A program made the translations under genes and the position numbers. A stretch of DNA of 64,000 nucleotides from Hahella sp. CCB-MM4 (GTDB taxonomy: Bacteria; Pseudomonadota; Gammaproteobacteria; Pseudomonadales; Oleiphilaceae), in contig NZ_MRYI01000014.1 in assembly GCF_002260525.1 (NCBI RefSeq), positions 124,001-188,000 on the forward strand. Reading direction: 5' to 3'. This document shows, piece after piece, positions 30,753-40,731 of this stretch; within the stretch, counting starts at the first letter, position 1, and each line of letters opens with the position of its first letter. The notes beneath the pieces were generated by a model that saw only the letters and a program-made list of their open reading frames with translations, had not been told where the DNA came from and ran no database searches.

Positions 30753-31913
30753 ATGGTTGAGTCGATTCAGCTTGATGATTTGGCGTCAGATGTTGCGCGG
30801 GATCTGCTTAGGCATGGGCGGCGCTGGGTGATCAAGATTGGAAGTGCTCTCCTGACTAATGATGGCAAGGGATTGGCGATTGATGCCATGGCGCCTTGGG
30901 TGGAGCAGATGGTGCGGCTGGTTGAATCTGGCGTAGAGGTTGTGATTGTTTCCTCTGGGTCGGTGGCTGAGGGTATGAGCCGGTTAGGTTGGGATGCGCG
31001 CCCTCATCATCTGCATGAGCTGCAGGCTGCGGCAGCGGTTGGTCAAATGGGCTTGGTTCAGGCCTGGGAGGCGCAATTTAAGCAGCACGGTCGCCATACC
31101 GCCCAGATTCTTCTGACTCACGATGACTTGTCCGATCGCCGTCGCTATCTCAATGCGCGCAGTGCTTTGCGGGCACTGGTGGATTTAGGGGTTATCCCTA
31201 TCATTAACGAGAACGATACTGTTGTAACGGATGAGATTCGCTTTGGTGATAATGATACTCTCGCGGCTCTAGTGGCGAACTTAATCGAAGCTGACACTTT
31301 GGTGATTCTTACCGATCAATCTGGATTGTTTGATGCTGATCCGAGAAAGAGTTCTGGTGCTCGGATGGTATCTCAGGCGAGGGCTAACAATCCTGAATTG
31401 GATGCCATGGCCTCGGGCTCTGCTGGTGTCTTGGGGCGTGGGGGGATGTCAACCAAGCTTAGGGCGGCCAGATTGGCCTCGCGCTCAGGGGCGGCGACAG
31501 TCATTGTCGGGGGGCGGCAGGAGCAGGTGTTGGCGCGCTTACGCTCGGGGGAAGAGGTCGGAACGTTATTGCTTGCGGATCAAGAGAGGTTGGATGCTCG
31601 TAAACAATGGCTGGCGGGGCATTTAAAGACAAAGGGGCGGCTTACCTTGGATGAGGGGGCTGTGCGCGTATTGACCAGGCAGGGGCGAAGTTTGTTGCCG
31701 GTAGGGGTAAAGGCTGCTAGCGGTCAGTTTCAGCGCGGTGAGATGGTCAGCTGTGTTGACGAGCAGGGCAAAGAGGTGGCTCGTGGTCTGGTTAACTATG
31801 ATGCGGATGAGACGGTTAAAATTATTGGTCAGCCATCCAGTGCGGTTGAGTCTATTCTGGGTTATGTGAATGAGCCGGAGTTAATTCACCGGGATAATAT
31901 GGTGTTGCTGTAG
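30753..31913 (+). CDS. proB: Glutamate 5-kinase
   Basis: First step of proline synthesis. The kinase domain starts at [16 protein letters not shown], with NENDTVV and [12 protein letters not shown] substrate/ATP motifs. A C-terminal PUA domain begins near [10 protein letters not shown]. 386 residues. proA is not next to it, as in Pseudomonas. It is convergent with rpsT, separated by a bidirectional terminator. Confidence 0.96.
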   Translation: MVESIQLDDLASDVARDLLRHGRRWVIKIGSALLTNDGKGLAIDAMAPWVEQMVRLVESGVEVVIVSSGSVAEGMSRLGWDARPHHLHELQAAAAVGQMGLVQAWEAQFKQHGRHTAQILLTHDDLSDRRRYLNARSALRALVDLGVIPIINENDTVVTDEIRFGDNDTLAALVANLIEADTLVILTDQSGLFDADPRKSSGARMVSQARANNPELDAMASGSAGVLGRGGMSTKLRAARLASRSGAATVIVGGRQEQVLARLRSGEEVGTLLLADQERLDARKQWLAGHLKTKGRLTLDEGAVRVLTRQGRSLLPVGVKAASGQFQRGEMVSCVDEQGKEVARGLVNYDADETVKIIGQPSSAVESILGYVNEPELIHRDNMVLL

Positions 31914-31936
31914 TCTGTTTGGTGTGATTTGGGTAC

Positions 31937-31965
31937 AAAAAAACCGGCTTAAAGCCGGTTTTTTT
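31937..31965. terminator. Bidirectional terminator between proB and rpsT
   Basis: A CCGGCTT/AAGCCGG stem flanked by seven A on the left and seven T on the right. It can therefore stop both the proB and the rpsT transcripts. Confidence 0.92.
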
Positions 31966-31981
31966 AAACTCTGTAAGCTGA

Positions 31982-32248
31982 TTATGCTTTCAGGGCTTTG
32001 ATTTTTGCGTTCAAGCGGCTCTTGGTGCGGGCAGCTTTGTTTTTGCTGAAAATTCCCTTGTTTACCATAGAGTCGATAATCGGAGTCGCTGTCAGAAACG
32101 CTTTGGTAGCGTCGTCATAGTTGCCGGCTTCGATTTGTGCGCTAACTTTTTTTACATAAGTACGAACCATGGAACGCAGGCTCATGTTGTGAGAGCGACG
32201 CTGAACTTGTTGCTTGGCGCGCTTCTTGGATGATGGGGTATTCGCCAC
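31982..32248 (-). CDS. rpsT: 30S ribosomal protein S20
   Basis: 88 residues, lysine-rich, beginning M(V)ANTPSSKKRAKQ and ending SRLNAKIKALKA. The start codon is GTG at 32246-32248, with GAGGAG 8 bases upstream. An upstream TTG at 32263 would add five residues that overlap that ribosome-binding site, so I reject it. E. coli rpsT also uses a rare start (UUG), which is part of its autoregulation. The leader has competing structures; see the separate entry. Confidence 0.97.
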   Translation of the reverse strand: MANTPSSKKRAKQQVQRRSHNMSLRSMVRTYVKKVSAQIEAGNYDDATKAFLTATPIIDSMVNKGIFSKNKAARTKSRLNAKIKALKA

Positions 32249-32326
32249 CTGTAAACTCCTCAAAATTCGATGCTATCAATACTCCAGTGTTACCAGGCTA
32301 AGCTGTTCGACATTCAGGAGTATCAG
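32249..32326 (-). promoter_or_regulatory. rpsT mRNA leader with competing structures
   Basis: On the minus strand ATACTCC (plus 32317-32323) can pair with GGAGTAT (plus 32279-32285), closing a hairpin of about 45 bases. The same segment, as ACTCCT (plus 32316-32321), is also complementary to AGGAGT of the ribosome-binding site (plus 32255-32260). The two pairings exclude each other, as expected of a translational switch. Confidence 0.5.
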
Positions 32327-32357
32327 AAAAAAGGACCGCCGAAATAAATGACGCGGA

Positions 32358-32386
32358 AGAATGCCGTTTTCAGCTTGGTTTGTCAA
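32358..32386 (-). promoter_or_regulatory. Possible rpsT promoter
   Basis: On the minus strand a perfect TTGACA (plus 32381-32386), a 17-bp spacer and a weak CATTCT (plus 32358-32363). Only the -35 is convincing. Confidence 0.4.
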
Positions 32387-32569
32387 TGGGTAGGTCAAAA
32401 AATCCCCAATCTTTTTGATGTGCGATTGCGGGTAGTTGGAGGCAGGTTAAAGCATTTCTTCCTTTTATTCCGACGTGTTAGCATGTGCCACCTTTAGGGT
32501 CGGGCGAATCGTATGGATTGACGAATTTCGGCCAGTTTCCTTGGTTTTTTATGTTTAAGGGCTCAATCC

Positions 32570-34150
32570 TTGAGTGTTGATACGCCGGAAAAGCAACAGA
32601 CTGCAGACATCAAGCCAGGCTCGCTGTTGAGATCCAGTGGGCTGGTAGGCGTGATGACTATGCTCTCGCGGGTATTGGGGTTAATTCGGGATATTGTGAT
32701 CGCAAACTTCTTTGGGGCTGGTGCGGGGGCGGATGCGTTTTTTGTCGCATTCAAAATACCTAATTTCATGCGTCGATTGTTTGCGGAGGGGGCGTTTTCG
32801 CAGGCGTTCGTGCCGGTATTGTCGGAGTATAGGGCCACAGCTGCGCCTGCTGATATTCGAATATTGGTGAACAGTGTCGCCGGAACTCTGGGCGTGGTTT
32901 TGTGCGTAATGACGGCTGTTGCAGTGCTTGCGGCGCCTGTGTTGACGGCTTTGTTTGCTCCAGGCTTTCTGGACGAAGAGGTTAAGTTCGGCTTGGCGGT
33001 CGATATGTTGCGAATCACCTTTCCCTATCTCTTCTTGATATCCATGACAGCATTCGCGGGTGCGGTACTTAATAGCTATGGGAATTTTGCTGTCCCTGCA
33101 TTTACGCCTGTTCTGCTGAATCTCAGCCTGATTGGTTCGGTTTACTTTATTACCCCGTTCCTGGATGAGAATGTTATGGCGCTTGCTTGGGGAGTGATGA
33201 TCGCCGGGTTTGCCCAACTTATTTTTCAGATGCCCTTCCTGGCGAGACTTAATTTGCTGCCCAAGCCCCGCGTAGATCGCCATCATGAGGGTGTGAAGCG
33301 TATTCTCAAGTTGATGACTCCGGCGCTTTTTGGTGTTTCAGTCAGTCAGGTAAACCTTTTGCTTGATACGGTGTTGGCCTCTTTTCTCGTGACAGGAAGT
33401 GTTTCCTGGCTGTATTACTCTGATCGTTTGTCGGAATTGCCTCTGGGGGTATTCGGGATTGCGATAGCGACCGTCATCCTTCCTAGTTTGTCCCGTAAGC
33501 ATGCCACTGCAAATAGCACAGAGTTTTCAGCAACTCTGGATTGGGCGATGCGTGCGGTGATGTTAATCGGTGTGCCGGCTGCGCTGGCGCTCGCTATCCT
33601 GGCGGTTCCCTTGATTTCTACCTTGTTTCAGCGCGGTGCAATTGTAGACAACGATGTGTTGATGTCCGCCAAAAGTCTGCGGGCATATGCTGCGGGATTG
33701 TTGTTCTTTATGCTGATCAAGGTGCTCGCTACCGGCTACTTTTCTCGTCAAGACACCAAGACCCCAGTCAAGGTCGGGGTGATTGCGATGGTGTCTAATA
33801 TGGTGTTAAACCTGATGCTGATTCTGCCATTGGCGCATGCCGGGCTGGCTCTTGCTACCAGTTTGTCTGCGGCCTTGAACGCAGGATTGCTGTGGAGGGG
33901 ATTGCTCAGGCAAGGAGTTTATACTGTCCAGGCTGGGTGGTGGCGATTTGTTGGACAGTTGGGGGTCGCTTCGCTGTCTATGGTGGGGTTCTTGATTTGG
34001 CTGAATCCCAGTGACCAATTCTGGTTAAGTGCCGATATTTGGCAAAAAATTGCCTGGATCTCCGGATTATGTATCGGAGGAGCGGCCACTTATTTTATTC
34101 TTCTGTTTATTGTCGGTGTGAGAGTTCGGCATTTTAAAATGCAGGATTAG
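32570..34150 (+). CDS. murJ: Lipid II flippase MurJ
   Basis: Flips lipid II across the inner membrane for peptidoglycan synthesis. 526 residues with about 14 membrane helices; the family N-terminus SGLVGVMTMLSRVLGLIRDIVIANFFGAGAGADAFFVAF and FAEGAFSQAFVPVL are clear. The start is TTG 32570, with AAGGG eight bases upstream. No ATG lies early enough to keep the first helix. A nine-codon ATG frame (32551-32580) overlaps that start and may couple its translation. It is divergent from rpsT and precedes ribF. Confidence 0.94.
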   Translation: MSVDTPEKQQTADIKPGSLLRSSGLVGVMTMLSRVLGLIRDIVIANFFGAGAGADAFFVAFKIPNFMRRLFAEGAFSQAFVPVLSEYRATAAPADIRILVNSVAGTLGVVLCVMTAVAVLAAPVLTALFAPGFLDEEVKFGLAVDMLRITFPYLFLISMTAFAGAVLNSYGNFAVPAFTPVLLNLSLIGSVYFITPFLDENVMALAWGVMIAGFAQLIFQMPFLARLNLLPKPRVDRHHEGVKRILKLMTPALFGVSVSQVNLLLDTVLASFLVTGSVSWLYYSDRLSELPLGVFGIAIATVILPSLSRKHATANSTEFSATLDWAMRAVMLIGVPAALALAILAVPLISTLFQRGAIVDNDVLMSAKSLRAYAAGLLFFMLIKVLATGYFSRQDTKTPVKVGVIAMVSNMVLNLMLILPLAHAGLALATSLSAALNAGLLWRGLLRQGVYTVQAGWWRFVGQLGVASLSMVGFLIWLNPSDQFWLSADIWQKIAWISGLCIGGAATYFILLFIVGVRVRHFKMQD

Positions 34151-34181
34151 TGCACAAGTTGGCTTATTTATCGGCATTCGG

Positions 34182-34211
34182 TTGGGCTGTATCGGCCAGT
34201 TGCTTTATAAT
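34182..34211 (+). promoter_or_regulatory. Sigma-70 promoter before ribF
   Basis: TTGGGC, 18-bp spacer, perfect TATAAT at 34206-34211. It would drive ribF-ileS-lspA-fkpB-ispH with a leader of about 20 bases. Confidence 0.65.
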
Positions 34212-34238
34212 CGCCGTTTTGTTTGGCTTTAGTGTTTG

Positions 34239-35195
34239 ATGAGACTGATACGGGGACTCCACAATTTGCATTCATTTTCCGGTGGTTGCGTAGCGACTAT
34301 CGGCAACTTTGATGGCGTACACTATGGGCATCAGGTCATCATTCGCCAATTGCAGGCCAAAGCCAAGGCGATGCAATTGCCTGCTGTGGTGATGGTTTTT
34401 GAGCCGCAACCCCGGGAGTTTTTTGATGAGATAAATGCTCCTGCACGTTTAATGCGTTTTCGGGAGAAGCTGGAGGCGATTGCCGCTCTGGAAGTGGATG
34501 TGGTTTTGTGTCTTCAGTTTAATCGTCGATTGCGTCATTTGGAGGCTCAGCAGTTCATCGACCAGGTATTGGTTGAGGGATTGCACGTCAAGCATTTGGT
34601 TGTGGGCGATGATTTCAGGTTTGGCTGTGATCGTGCTGGCGACTTTGCTCTGTTGCAGAAAGCGGGGGAGCTGAATAGTTTTTCCGTAGACCATACCGCG
34701 ACAGTTGAAGTCGGCGGGGCCAGAGTCAGTAGTACAAGGTTGAGAAGACTGTTGGGAGATGGCCGCTTTGAAAAAGCAGAGGAGCTGCTGGGACATCCCT
34801 ATAGTATTAGTGGTCGGGTACTACATGGACGTAAGCTAGGGCGGCAGTTAAATGTGCCGACGGCCAATGTGAACCTGGGGCGCAGACGGCCTGCCTTAAA
34901 AGGCGTCTACGTCGTCGATGTTTTAACCGAGTCCGGCGAAATGAAACCGGGTGTGGCAAATGTGGGCTTCAGGCCGACAATAGAAGGTGGGGATCCCCAA
35001 CCCACACTGGAAGTGCATTTGCTGGACTTTGATCGGAATCTGTACGGGCAGAGGCTGCAGGTGATATTTCTGGAAAAGCTGCGAGATGAGCAACGGTTTG
35101 CTGATCTGACGGAATTGAAAACCAGAATTCATCAGGATATTGAACAAGCCAGGCAATTTTTTATCGGACGGCCGAAAAAGATTGCAGAGCAGTAA
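34239..35195 (+). CDS. ribF: Bifunctional riboflavin kinase / FAD synthetase
   Basis: Makes FMN and then FAD. The N-terminal adenylyltransferase domain has GNFDGVHYGHQ and VGDDFRFG; the C-terminal kinase has GRVLHGRKLGRQLNVPTANVNL. ATG 34239 follows a TTG one codon earlier and gives 318 residues. No strong ribosome-binding site is seen, in line with a very short leader. ileS follows after 63 bp, a common gammaproteobacterial arrangement. Confidence 0.96.
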   Translation: MRLIRGLHNLHSFSGGCVATIGNFDGVHYGHQVIIRQLQAKAKAMQLPAVVMVFEPQPREFFDEINAPARLMRFREKLEAIAALEVDVVLCLQFNRRLRHLEAQQFIDQVLVEGLHVKHLVVGDDFRFGCDRAGDFALLQKAGELNSFSVDHTATVEVGGARVSSTRLRRLLGDGRFEKAEELLGHPYSISGRVLHGRKLGRQLNVPTANVNLGRRRPALKGVYVVDVLTESGEMKPGVANVGFRPTIEGGDPQPTLEVHLLDFDRNLYGQRLQVIFLEKLRDEQRFADLTELKTRIHQDIEQARQFFIGRPKKIAEQ

Positions 35196-35258
35196 ATTTC
35201 AATGTGGAAAATAGAACAGCACCACTACGATGGCTGGTGCGAGCATGTTAGGTAAATT

Positions 35259-38084
35259 ATGAGCGACTATAAACATACCCTGAACCTACCAGAGACTGAT
35301 TTCCCAATGCGAGGGAACTTGCCTCAGCGTGAGCCGGCTATGCTGCAAAAATGGCAGGAAATGGGGTTGTACGAAAAGATCAGGGCCACATTTAAAGGTC
35401 GCAATAAATTTATACTTCATGACGGACCTCCTTATGCTAACGGTAATATTCACCTGGGCCATGCCGTTAACAAAATTCTGAAAGATGTGATTGTCAAATC
35501 CCGCACGGTTGCCGGATATGATTCTCCCTACGTGCCTGGTTGGGATTGTCATGGTTTGCCTATTGAGCACAAGGTTGAAACCATGATCGGCAAAGCCGGC
35601 GAAAAGGTTGGCTATAAAGAGTTCCGCCAGAAGTGCCGTGAATATGCCATGAAGCAGGTGGAAGGACAGCGTAAAGACTTTATTCGTCTGGGTGTGTTCG
35701 GTTCATGGGACAAGCCTTATCTCACCATGGATTTTCAAACGGAAGCCGACATTATCCGTGCACTTGGCAAAATTGCAGTAAGTGGTCACTTGCAAAAAGG
35801 GTATAAGCCGGTTTACTGGAGTGTCGTAGGTGGTTCCGCGCTGGCTGAGGCTGAAGTGGAATATCATGATAAAACGTCCAACTCGATCGATGTTTCATAT
35901 CCGGCAGTAGATCAGGCGGCAGTATTAAACGTCTTTGAAGATGCTTCAGGTGACGGAGATGTATCAGCTGTTATCTGGACAACCACTCCATGGACATTGC
36001 CTGCTTCTCTGGCCATTTCTGCTGGTGCGGATATTGACTATGTTCTGGTCCAGATTGATCGCGGTCAAGGTGCGGAGCGTCTGCTGATGGCAGAAAGTCT
36101 GGTGGAATCCGTAATGGCACGGGCGAAATTGGACGACTTCAGTATTGTTGGCCATGCCAAAGGGGCGGCCCTGGAGAAACTGCGTTTCCATCATCCGTTT
36201 TATCGCCGGGAGGTTCCGATTCTCCTGGGAGATCACGTAACGCTTGATGCTGGTACAGGGCTTGTACACACCGCGCCTGACCATGGTCTGGAAGACTTTG
36301 CGGTATGCCGGAAATACGGCATCGAGACGATCAACCCATTGGATGATAAGGGTATCTACCGGGATACAGTGGAACTGTTCGCTGGCGAACACGTATACAA
36401 GGTCGACGACCATATCATCGACGTTCTAAAGGAGAAGGGCCATCTTCTCAGTCATGGCAAGCTTACGCACAGCTATGCCCACTGCTGGCGTACTAAAACG
36501 CCTTTGATCTATCGGGCCACACCTCAATGGTTTATCAGTATGGAAAAGGCAGGGCTGAAAGAAAAAGCTCTGGAAGAGATCAAAAAAGTGCGTTGGGTGC
36601 CAGCATGGGGCCAGAATCGTATTGAAGCCATGGTTGAGCAGAGCCCTGACTGGTGTATTTCGCGTCAGCGCACTTGGGGTGTACCAATCGCTTTCTTTGT
36701 GGACAAGAACACTGAAGAGCTTCATCCCAATACCGCCGAATTGATTGAGCAAGTAGCGCTGCGAGTAGAAAAGGTCGGAATGGATGCCTGGTGGGATATG
36801 GATCCTGCTGAGTTGCTGGGCGATGAGGCTGACCAATACAAGAAAGTGACAGATACGCTGGATGTTTGGTTCGACTCTGGTGTCACTCACAGCGCTGTAT
36901 TGAGGCCAAGAGAAGAGCTTGGACAGTATCCCGCAGACCTTTATCTTGAGGGATCCGATCAACATCGTGGATGGTTCCAGTCTTCGCTGAAAACCGCCGT
37001 GGCAATCAATGGCACAGCACCGTATAAGCAGGTGTTGACACATGGCTTCACTGTGGACGAAAAAGGCCACAAGATGTCCAAATCACTGGGGAACGGCATT
37101 GAGCCCCAGGAAATCATGAATGAGCTGGGTGCGGATATTTTGCGCTTGTGGGTGGCGGCGACAGACTATAGCGCCGAGATGGCTCTGTCCCGTGAGATTT
37201 TGAAGCGCACAGCAGACAGCTATCGTCGGATTCGTAATACCTCGCGTTTCCTTCTCGCCAACCTCAATGGTTTCGAGCCCGAGCAGCATGCGTTGCCACT
37301 GAGCGAGTTGCTGGCCCTTGATCGCTGGATCGTCGATAAAGCCTGGTTGATTCAGGAAGAGATCAAGAAAGCCTACGAGCAATACAACTTTGTACAGGTA
37401 TATCAGAAGGTTCATAACTTCTGTGTTCTGGAGCTGGGTGGTTTTTACCTGGACGTCATCAAAGACCGTCAATACACAACCCAGAAGGATAGTGTGGCAC
37501 GCCGCTCTGCGCAGACCGCTCTCTATCATATTGCAGAAGCCCTGGTACGTTGGATCGCGCCTATCCTGAGCTTTACTGCGGAAGAAATCTGGAACTGTCT
37601 GCCGGGTGCAAGGTCCGAGTCTGTCTTCCTTGAAACCTATTATGAGGGCCTGGAGCCACTGGAAGAGTCTGTTGAGCTTGGGCGCGCATACTGGAATCAG
37701 GTTCTGGAAGTCAAAGCGGCGGTCAACAAGGCGCTCGAAGACGCACGTAATACTGGTAAGGTCAAAGCATCTCTGTCAACGGAAGTTGATCTGTACTGCA
37801 GTGAAGACTTGAAGAGCTCTCTTGAGCTGATTGGCGACGAGCTGAGATTTGTACTGATTACTTCGCGTGTGACAGTTCATAACATGGCGGACGCAGGGGC
37901 TGATGCGGCAGCGACTACTGAGGTATCCGGTTTGAAAGCTGTAGTGTCTCCTTCAGAATATAAGAAGTGCGAGCGTTGCTGGCACCATATGCCGGACGTC
38001 GGTACCCACGACAGTCACTCAGATTTATGTGGCCGTTGTATTGAGAATGTTGATGGCGATGGAGAGCCACGTTCATATGCGTAA
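35259..38084 (+). CDS. ileS: Isoleucine-tRNA ligase
   Basis: Class I synthetase, 941 residues. The HIGH motif is NGNIHLGHA and KMSKS is near residue 605. The CP1 editing domain lies between them, with the [10 protein letters not shown] motif, and a C-terminal zinc site uses CERCW and CGRC. This is the bacterial IleS1 type. It is followed by lspA after 21 bp. Confidence 0.97.
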   Translation: MSDYKHTLNLPETDFPMRGNLPQREPAMLQKWQEMGLYEKIRATFKGRNKFILHDGPPYANGNIHLGHAVNKILKDVIVKSRTVAGYDSPYVPGWDCHGLPIEHKVETMIGKAGEKVGYKEFRQKCREYAMKQVEGQRKDFIRLGVFGSWDKPYLTMDFQTEADIIRALGKIAVSGHLQKGYKPVYWSVVGGSALAEAEVEYHDKTSNSIDVSYPAVDQAAVLNVFEDASGDGDVSAVIWTTTPWTLPASLAISAGADIDYVLVQIDRGQGAERLLMAESLVESVMARAKLDDFSIVGHAKGAALEKLRFHHPFYRREVPILLGDHVTLDAGTGLVHTAPDHGLEDFAVCRKYGIETINPLDDKGIYRDTVELFAGEHVYKVDDHIIDVLKEKGHLLSHGKLTHSYAHCWRTKTPLIYRATPQWFISMEKAGLKEKALEEIKKVRWVPAWGQNRIEAMVEQSPDWCISRQRTWGVPIAFFVDKNTEELHPNTAELIEQVALRVEKVGMDAWWDMDPAELLGDEADQYKKVTDTLDVWFDSGVTHSAVLRPREELGQYPADLYLEGSDQHRGWFQSSLKTAVAINGTAPYKQVLTHGFTVDEKGHKMSKSLGNGIEPQEIMNELGADILRLWVAATDYSAEMALSREILKRTADSYRRIRNTSRFLLANLNGFEPEQHALPLSELLALDRWIVDKAWLIQEEIKKAYEQYNFVQVYQKVHNFCVLELGGFYLDVIKDRQYTTQKDSVARRSAQTALYHIAEALVRWIAPILSFTAEEIWNCLPGARSESVFLETYYEGLEPLEESVELGRAYWNQVLEVKAAVNKALEDARNTGKVKASLSTEVDLYCSEDLKSSLELIGDELRFVLITSRVTVHNMADAGADAAATTEVSGLKAVVSPSEYKKCERCWHHMPDVGTHDSHSDLCGRCIENVDGDGEPRSYA

Positions 38085-38105
38085 GCGGGAGAACGGCTAA
38101 TCGGT

Positions 38106-38624
38106 ATGGCGGCTGTAAAAAATCTGAAAATGTTGCATTGGCTCTGGTTGAGCGGGTTGGTGATAGGTCTTGACCTGTTCTCCAAATATCTGGCATCGAC
38201 AAATCTGGACTACGCAGTGTCGGTGCCGGTGCTGCCATTTTTTAATCTCACATTGCTGCACAATACCGGAGCAGCATTCAGCTTCCTGGCCGATGCATCT
38301 GGCTGGCAGCGCTGGTTTTTTGCGCTACTGGCAGTTGCTGTCAGCGCGATGCTGATTATATGGCTGACCCGACTGAAGCCTGAGGAAAAGTGGATTGCCT
38401 GCGCTTTAAGCCTGGTATTGGGCGGTGCGTTAGGTAATTTATATGATCGGATAACCTTGGGATATGTGGTCGATTTTCTGCATTTCTTCTACGGGGAGTA
38501 CCACTTTCCCGCCTTTAATATTGCAGACTCGGCGATTACTGTTGGAGCTTTCATGATTGCCATTGATCTTTTTCGGCAGCATAAGCATAGCGAATCCAAT
38601 CAGGAACGAGAAAAAACCTCTTAA
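38106..38624 (+). CDS. lspA: Lipoprotein signal peptidase
   Basis: Inner-membrane aspartyl protease that removes signal peptides from lipoproteins, including the DUF2057 protein and BamD of this window. Four membrane helices; the catalytic aspartates are in GYVVDFLHFF and FNIADSAI. NTGAAFSFL is a further family motif. 172 residues. The order ileS-lspA-fkpB-ispH is conserved. Confidence 0.96.
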   Translation: MAAVKNLKMLHWLWLSGLVIGLDLFSKYLASTNLDYAVSVPVLPFFNLTLLHNTGAAFSFLADASGWQRWFFALLAVAVSAMLIIWLTRLKPEEKWIACALSLVLGGALGNLYDRITLGYVVDFLHFFYGEYHFPAFNIADSAITVGAFMIAIDLFRQHKHSESNQEREKTS

Positions 38625-38636
38625 CCGGAAAGCGTC

Positions 38637-39089
38637 ATGACAAAGTTGTATGTTGGTCACGGTGTTAAAATAACACTGAATTTTGAGCTTAGATTAGACT
38701 CTGGGGAAGTGGTTGATTCTACTTTCGATAAGGCTCCGGGAACCTTTGAGTTTGGTGATGGTACATTGCCGGCGGGTTTTGAGGAATTAATGCGCGGAAT
38801 GGCCAGTGGTGAGCGTAAAATTTTCCAGGTCAAGCCAGAGCAGGGTTTTGGGATGCAGAATCCTCAGAATCTCCAAACCTTTCGTCGGGAAGATTTTAGT
38901 CATCTCGATACACTTGAGCCCGGAATGGTGATGTCGTTTGCGGATGCGGCCAAAGCTGAACTTCCTGGAGTCGTGGCGAAAGTCTCTGATGACGAAGTTA
39001 TCGTAGACTTCAATCATCCACTCGCTGGCCGTCATCTTGAATTCGAAGTGGAAATCATCGAATTGTCGGAAATGGATGGTGAGGCGTAA
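38637..39089 (+). CDS. fkpB: FKBP-type peptidyl-prolyl isomerase, SlpA/FkpB type
   Basis: 150 residues. The FKBP core is interrupted by an insert-in-flap domain as in SlyD and Slp[38 protein letters not shown] is followed by KPEQGFG. No histidine-rich metal tail, so it is SlpA rather than SlyD. ispH starts 4 bp after its stop. Confidence 0.93.
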   Translation: MTKLYVGHGVKITLNFELRLDSGEVVDSTFDKAPGTFEFGDGTLPAGFEELMRGMASGERKIFQVKPEQGFGMQNPQNLQTFRREDFSHLDTLEPGMVMSFADAAKAELPGVVAKVSDDEVIVDFNHPLAGRHLEFEVEIIELSEMDGEA

Positions 39090-39093
39090 TCCA

Positions 39094-40047
39094 ATGGATA
39101 TTAAATTGGCGAATCCCCGCGGGTTCTGTGCTGGTGTGGATCGGGCTATCGAAATCGTCAATCGTGCTCTGGATGTTTTTGGAGCGCCTATATATGTTCG
39201 TCATGAAGTCGTTCATAACCGTTTTGTGGTGGAAAACCTTCGTCAGCGGGGCGCTATCTTTGTCGACGAACTTCATGAAGTTCCGGATGATTCCCTGGTC
39301 ATATTCAGTGCACATGGTGTATCCCAGGCGGTTAGAAAAGAAGCAGATCGGCGTGGCCTAAAAGTATTTGATGCCACATGCCCGTTGGTGACGAAAGTGC
39401 ATATGGAAGTCATGCGCTATTCCCGTGACGGAAGTGAATGCATCCTGATCGGACATGCGGGGCATCCAGAGGTGGAGGGCACCATGGGGCAATATGATGC
39501 CAGCAACGGTGGTGCGATTTACCTGGTGGAAGATGAAACAGATGTGGCCAATCTGGTAGTACACAATGCATCGAATCTGGCTTATGTCACTCAGACAACG
39601 CTTTCCATGGATGATACGGCAAAAGTTATTGATGCCCTGCGTGCCAAATTTCCCCAAATAAAAGGGCCCCGTAAAGACGATATTTGCTATGCGACCCAGA
39701 ACCGTCAGGATGCAGTGAAAGATTTGGCTGCAGACTGTGATGTGGTTCTAGTTGTCGGTTCGGTTAATAGTTCCAATTCAAACCGGCTGCGAGAGCTCGC
39801 CGAGCGGATGAATGCGCGCGCCTATCTGATTGATGGTGCTCATGAAATCCAGCCAGAATGGATCTCTTCGGCCAAGAAGGTGGGGGTTACCGCTGGTGCC
39901 TCGGCACCGGAAGTTCTGGTTCGACAAGTCATACAAAGGCTTCGTGATCTGGGGGGCGAGGAACCCGTGGAAATTTCAGGGGTGGAAGAGAATATCGTGT
40001 TTTCCATGCCGAAAGAACTTCGTATTCCTACTAAAGAAATATCCTGA
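39094..40047 (+). CDS. ispH: 4-hydroxy-3-methylbut-2-enyl diphosphate reductase
   Basis: Last step of the MEP isoprenoid pathway, making IPP and DMAPP. The 4Fe-4S cysteines are in [16 protein letters not shown] and [15 protein letters not shown] and SSNSNRL are substrate motifs. ATG 39094 gives 317 residues; the frame upstream overlaps fkpB and is not homologous. Together with ispB it covers two isoprenoid steps in this window. Confidence 0.96.
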   Translation: MDIKLANPRGFCAGVDRAIEIVNRALDVFGAPIYVRHEVVHNRFVVENLRQRGAIFVDELHEVPDDSLVIFSAHGVSQAVRKEADRRGLKVFDATCPLVTKVHMEVMRYSRDGSECILIGHAGHPEVEGTMGQYDASNGGAIYLVEDETDVANLVVHNASNLAYVTQTTLSMDDTAKVIDALRAKFPQIKGPRKDDICYATQNRQDAVKDLAADCDVVLVVGSVNSSNSNRLRELAERMNARAYLIDGAHEIQPEWISSAKKVGVTAGASAPEVLVRQVIQRLRDLGGEEPVEISGVEENIVFSMPKELRIPTKEIS

Positions 40048-40073
40048 GTCCGAAACTCCCGTCTTATATACTC

Positions 40074-40114
40074 GCGCACGTCTAATGAGATGTCTCGCTC
40101 CTCATAACGTGCGC
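40074..40114 (+). terminator. Long inverted repeat after ispH
   Basis: GCGCACGT (40074-40081) and ACGTGCGC (40107-40114) are perfect complements, with an inner ATGAG/CTCAT helix. A five-T run lies about 10 bases further on. It may end the ispH transcript or be a control site for the pilin operon. Confidence 0.45.
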
Positions 40115-40236
40115 TGATTCTCATTTTTCATTCCAACATTACCGCTTATCAATGTATTCTCCCGCCCGTCGTGCTGGGCGTGATCTCCCGTGGCAACTAG
40201 ACTATGTTTACACTGCAGCAAAAGGGTTGAGTGAGT

Positions 40237-40731
40237 ATGAAGCAGACAGGTGTTACATTGGTTGAGTTGATGTTGGTGATAACCATCATCGCCATCGTTC
40301 TCGCATTCGGTGTTCCGAGTATGAACTACATCGTTGATAGCGGCAGATTGACCGCCAACACTAATGAGTTCTCAGGAGCATTAAATATGGCCAGGCTGGA
40401 AGCCGTAAAACGAGGACGGACAATAAGAATTTCCTCCGTCTCCGGCACTACTGATTGGGCTAACGGATTCCGAATCTGGATAGATTCTGATTCTGATGAT
40501 ACCTACGATGCAGGAGAAGAGATTCGAGTATTTGAAGCTATTGATACGGGTCTTACACTGACAGGAACTGCGTCCAGCCTTTCTTTTCGTGCTTCGGGCT
40601 TTACCAATATGGCAACTGGAAACACCTTTACCTTCGATATGTGTACTCAAAACGCTTCATTGACTGATCGTGAAATTGAAGTTAATGCCGCCGGGCGAAT
40701 TACAGTGGGTGATACGGGGGCTGATTGCTAA
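40237..40731 (+). CDS. fimU: Minor pseudopilin, FimU/GspH type
   Basis: Prepilin leader MKQTG is cut before VTLVELMLVI, with the conserved Glu5 of the mature form. The hydrophobic helix is followed by a GspH-type C-terminal domain of two Cys (MCTQ and the last residue C). 164 residues. ATG 40237 is preferred to GTG 40231 because AAAGGG lies about 10 bases upstream. It starts the minor pilin operon; the symbol rests on gene order, since FimT and FimU are paralogues. Confidence 0.85.
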   Translation: MKQTGVTLVELMLVITIIAIVLAFGVPSMNYIVDSGRLTANTNEFSGALNMARLEAVKRGRTIRISSVSGTTDWANGFRIWIDSDSDDTYDAGEEIRVFEAIDTGLTLTGTASSLSFRASGFTNMATGNTFTFDMCTQNASLTDREIEVNAAGRITVGDTGADC

